Below are positions 31,821 through 33,253 of a stretch of 33,253 nt of DNA, one piece after another. This stretch comes from Sphingobium chlorophenolicum. GTDB taxonomy: Bacteria; Pseudomonadota; Alphaproteobacteria; Sphingomonadales; Sphingomonadaceae. The notes beneath the pieces are model-generated. The model searched no databases, was not told the DNA's origin, and saw nothing but the letters and a program-made list of their open reading frames with translations. The stretch covers positions 1-33,253 of the forward strand of contig NZ_JFHR01000056.1 in NCBI RefSeq assembly GCF_000722875.1. The letters run 5' to 3'. The translations under genes and the position numbers were made by a program. Every line of letters begins with the position of its first letter. The stretch's first letter is position 1.

Positions 31821-32498
31821 ATGTCGGACATGGACGAGATGTTGACGGCGCTGCTTGCGCGACGCCGCTCCGTCAGGGGGTTCATGCCCGCCGAAGTGCC
31901 GGCGGATCAGATGCGGCGAATCTTCTCCAACGCGCAGCTTGCTCCGTCCAACTGCAATGTCCAGCCCTGGATCGTGCACATCGTCTCCGGCGGGAAAGCC
32001 GCGGAAATGCGGCAGGCGTTGGAAGGAGCAGCCACAGATCGCAGCGAGGTGCGGCCCGATTTCGAACTGACGGAGGGATATGCGGGCATATATCGCTCCA
32101 GGCAGATCGACGCCGCCAAGGCGCTGTTCGCGGCTACCGGCGTGGGGCGCGAAGACCGGCAGGCGCGGCGCGCCAGCTTCATCCGGAACTTCCGATTCTT
32201 CGATGCGCCGCATGCCGCCTTCATCTTCCTGCCTCCATGGGCCGGTTGGCGGGAGGCGGCCGATGTGGGAATGTATGCCCAGACGCTGATGCTCGCCCTT
32301 TCGGCCGAAGGATTGGCTTCCTGCGCCCAGGGCGCGCTCAGCCATCATGCGGACGTGGTGAAGCGCGTCCTTGGCGTCGATGAGGAATTGAGGCTGCTCT
32401 TCGGCATCGCGTTCGGGTTCGAAGACCCCAATCATCCGGCAAATCAGACGCGCACGGATCGCGCGCCTATCGCCGAAAATCATTATTTTTACGGGTAA
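31821..32498 (+). CDS. Nitroreductase family protein
   Basis: The 225-residue protein starts at 31821 behind GGGAGAAAAAGG. FMN-binding motifs are RRRSVRGF (14-21) and LAPSNCNVQPW near 40-50, then a late ALSAEGLASCAQGALS segment typical of this family. Nitroreductase-fold enzymes use FMN and NAD(P)H to reduce nitro groups, quinones or enones, and a few act as dehalogenases or desaturases. In this setting reduction of a quinone or enone intermediate is as likely as nitro reduction. It is preceded by operator site 7. Confidence 0.9.
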   Translation: MSDMDEMLTALLARRRSVRGFMPAEVPADQMRRIFSNAQLAPSNCNVQPWIVHIVSGGKAAEMRQALEGAATDRSEVRPDFELTEGYAGIYRSRQIDAAKALFAATGVGREDRQARRASFIRNFRFFDAPHAAFIFLPPWAGWREAADVGMYAQTLMLALSAEGLASCAQGALSHHADVVKRVLGVDEELRLLFGIAFGFEDPNHPANQTRTDRAPIAENHYFYG

Positions 32499-32550
32499 GG
32501 TAGTCCCGTCGGACTGGGTGGTTTTGGGTGGTTAGCGCACCTGTCCTATT

Positions 32551-32635
32551 CCTCCCCATCGGGAGATGGGGAGGGGGACCGCGCGAAGCGTGGTGGAGGG
32601 GAATGGGGCGCGACCTCCGAATTTCCCCTCCACCA
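32551..32635. repeat. Sphingomonad-type hairpin repeat, copy 2
   Basis: CCTCCCCATC-ggga-GATGGGGAGG (32551-32574) is followed by the perfect 13-base arms TGGTGGAGGGGAA (32591-32603) and TTCCCCTCCACCA (32623-32635). Both hairpins recur, in the other order, at 1433-1541. The element lies between the convergent nitroreductase and HxlR genes and probably also acts as terminator. Confidence 0.7.
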
Positions 32636-32639
32636 CCGC

Positions 32640-33026
32640 CTAGACCGTATCGGCCGTCATCTTCGAATCGAATTCGCGCCGCGCAATCTCGACCGTGGGC
32701 CGATGTTCCTGCGCCCAGCGCGCCAGTTGCTCGACCGGGACCAGCAGGGAACGGCCCAAGCCGGTCAGCTCATAATCCACGCGGGGCGGGATCGATGACG
32801 TCACCGTCCGCGTGATCAGGCCATCGCGTTCCAAACCGCGCAGGGTCAGGGTCAGCATGCGCTGCGACACGCCCTCCACCGAACGGCGCAATTCATTGAA
32901 TCGCATGCTCCGATCGCCCAGCCGGCCGATGACGAGGATGCTCCACTTGTCCCCGACGCGGGCCAGAACCTCGGTAATCTTGAGGCATTCGTTCGTCGGA
33001 CGATGCGCTGTGTCGGTATCAAACAT
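32640..33026 (-). CDS. HxlR family transcriptional regulator
   Basis: The 128-residue protein starts at 33026 behind GAGGTAAC. The winged-helix HxlR pattern is complete: ECLKITEVLARVGDKWSILVI, RFNELRRSVEGVSQRMLTLTLRGLERDGL and PRVDYELTGLGRSLL. A single N-terminal cysteine (C14) stands where redox- or quinone-sensing family members have theirs. The inverted repeat TACC-tc-GGTA (33029-33038) and GTATAC (33036-33041) just upstream of the start could be its own operator. Its target is unknown; the convergent nitroreductase is a possible one because HxlR proteins often control quinone or nitro reductases. Confidence 0.9.
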   Translation of the reverse strand: MFDTDTAHRPTNECLKITEVLARVGDKWSILVIGRLGDRSMRFNELRRSVEGVSQRMLTLTLRGLERDGLITRTVTSSIPPRVDYELTGLGRSLLVPVEQLARWAQEHRPTVEIARREFDSKMTADTV

Positions 33027-33167
33027 GTTACCTCGGTATACTATATGTGCCGCCTTGCGGATATGGTTTCGACATATATTTCTGCCTCGTTCTTAAGGCG
33101 TGTGGACATTTAAGGGATTCCTTTTTCCGCGCGGATCGGATTCAAGACTGGCGAAGGGAGCGCCATC

Positions 33168-33253
33168 TTGGATCGACACGGATTAAGCGACGAGCAGTGG
33201 GAGCGGGTTCGCCCCGTGCTTCCCGGTAAAGTTGGGGACCGAGGCCGTTCGGC
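33168..33253 (+). mobile_element. IS5-family transposase, N-terminal fragment cut by the window edge
   Basis: A frame from TTG at 33168, preceded by GAAGGGAGCGCC, reads LDRHGLSDEQWERVRPVLPG then KVGDRGRS. This is the characteristic start of IS5-group (IS427-like) transposase OrfA proteins. The left end of the element probably lies around 33092-33120, where the sequence changes to GGCGTGTGGACATTTAAGGG. The right end is outside the window, so terminal repeats and target duplication cannot be checked. Confidence 0.8.

Noticed and set aside
33022..33029. AACATGTT core near the HxlR start, resembling the operator at 10504-10517
   Set aside because: It is formed by the ATG start codon and its ribosome-site context, the flanks do not match, and there is no nearby link to the TetR gene at 8947-9690; a chance match is more likely.

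Overview
The window is GC-rich DNA from what looks like a sphingomonad (Sphingobium, Novosphingobium or Sphingomonas type alphaproteobacterium). The evidence is two large TonB-dependent receptors with plug motifs of the sphingomonad kind, many crotonase, SDR and thiolase catabolic genes, and short GC-rich hairpin repeats of the sort common in that group. It is an accessory catabolic region. The left edge cuts a DsbA/kappa-GST-like isomerase and the right edge cuts an IS5-family transposase. I see no rRNA, tRNA or CRISPR.

Layout. (1) 1-1379: end of a 2-hydroxychromene-2-carboxylate isomerase-like gene overlapping a thiolase. (2) 1566-7043: a leftward unit of TonB receptor, tannase/feruloyl-esterase-family hydrolase and secreted cyclophilin, divergent from a TetR gene, with three CAATAC-N6-GTATTG-like palindromes around the TetR gene. 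(3) 7145-12942: a beta-oxidation-like block (2,4-dienoyl-CoA reductase-like SDR, two crotonases, TetR regulator, LCAD-type acyl-CoA dehydrogenase, SDR, EthD-like protein) with AACATGTT-core palindromes. (4) 13100-21173: SDR plus small barrel protein, then a leftward operon of FAH-family hydrolase, acetoacetyl-CoA synthetase-type ligase, thiolase and crotonase, then crotonase and alpha-methylacyl-CoA racemase-like genes. (5) 21306-26696: second TonB receptor divergent from a Rieske oxygenase alpha subunit, a small unknown protein and an SDR. (6) 26976-32498: TetR regulator, one-domain extradiol-dioxygenase-like protein, group A flavin monooxygenase with two SnoaL/NTF2-like proteins, an ABM-domain protein and a nitroreductase. 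(7) HxlR regulator and the IS boundary.

How it may work together (inference). Ring or hydrocarbon oxidation by the Rieske oxygenase, SDR and flavin monooxygenase would give a catechol-like product for the extradiol-like enzyme. Acyl-CoA products would be handled by racemase, dehydrogenase, crotonases, SDRs and thiolases. The FAH-ligase-thiolase operon would turn a beta-dicarbonyl product into acetoacetate, acetoacetyl-CoA and acetyl-CoA. The substrate cannot be named from the sequence. The most notable observation is a recurring 18-bp palindrome, ACTGNNC-N4-GNNCAGT, found at seven intergenic promoter positions between 12.9 and 31.8 kb. It links scattered operons into one probable regulon, for which the TetR protein at 26976-27683 is the best-placed regulator.
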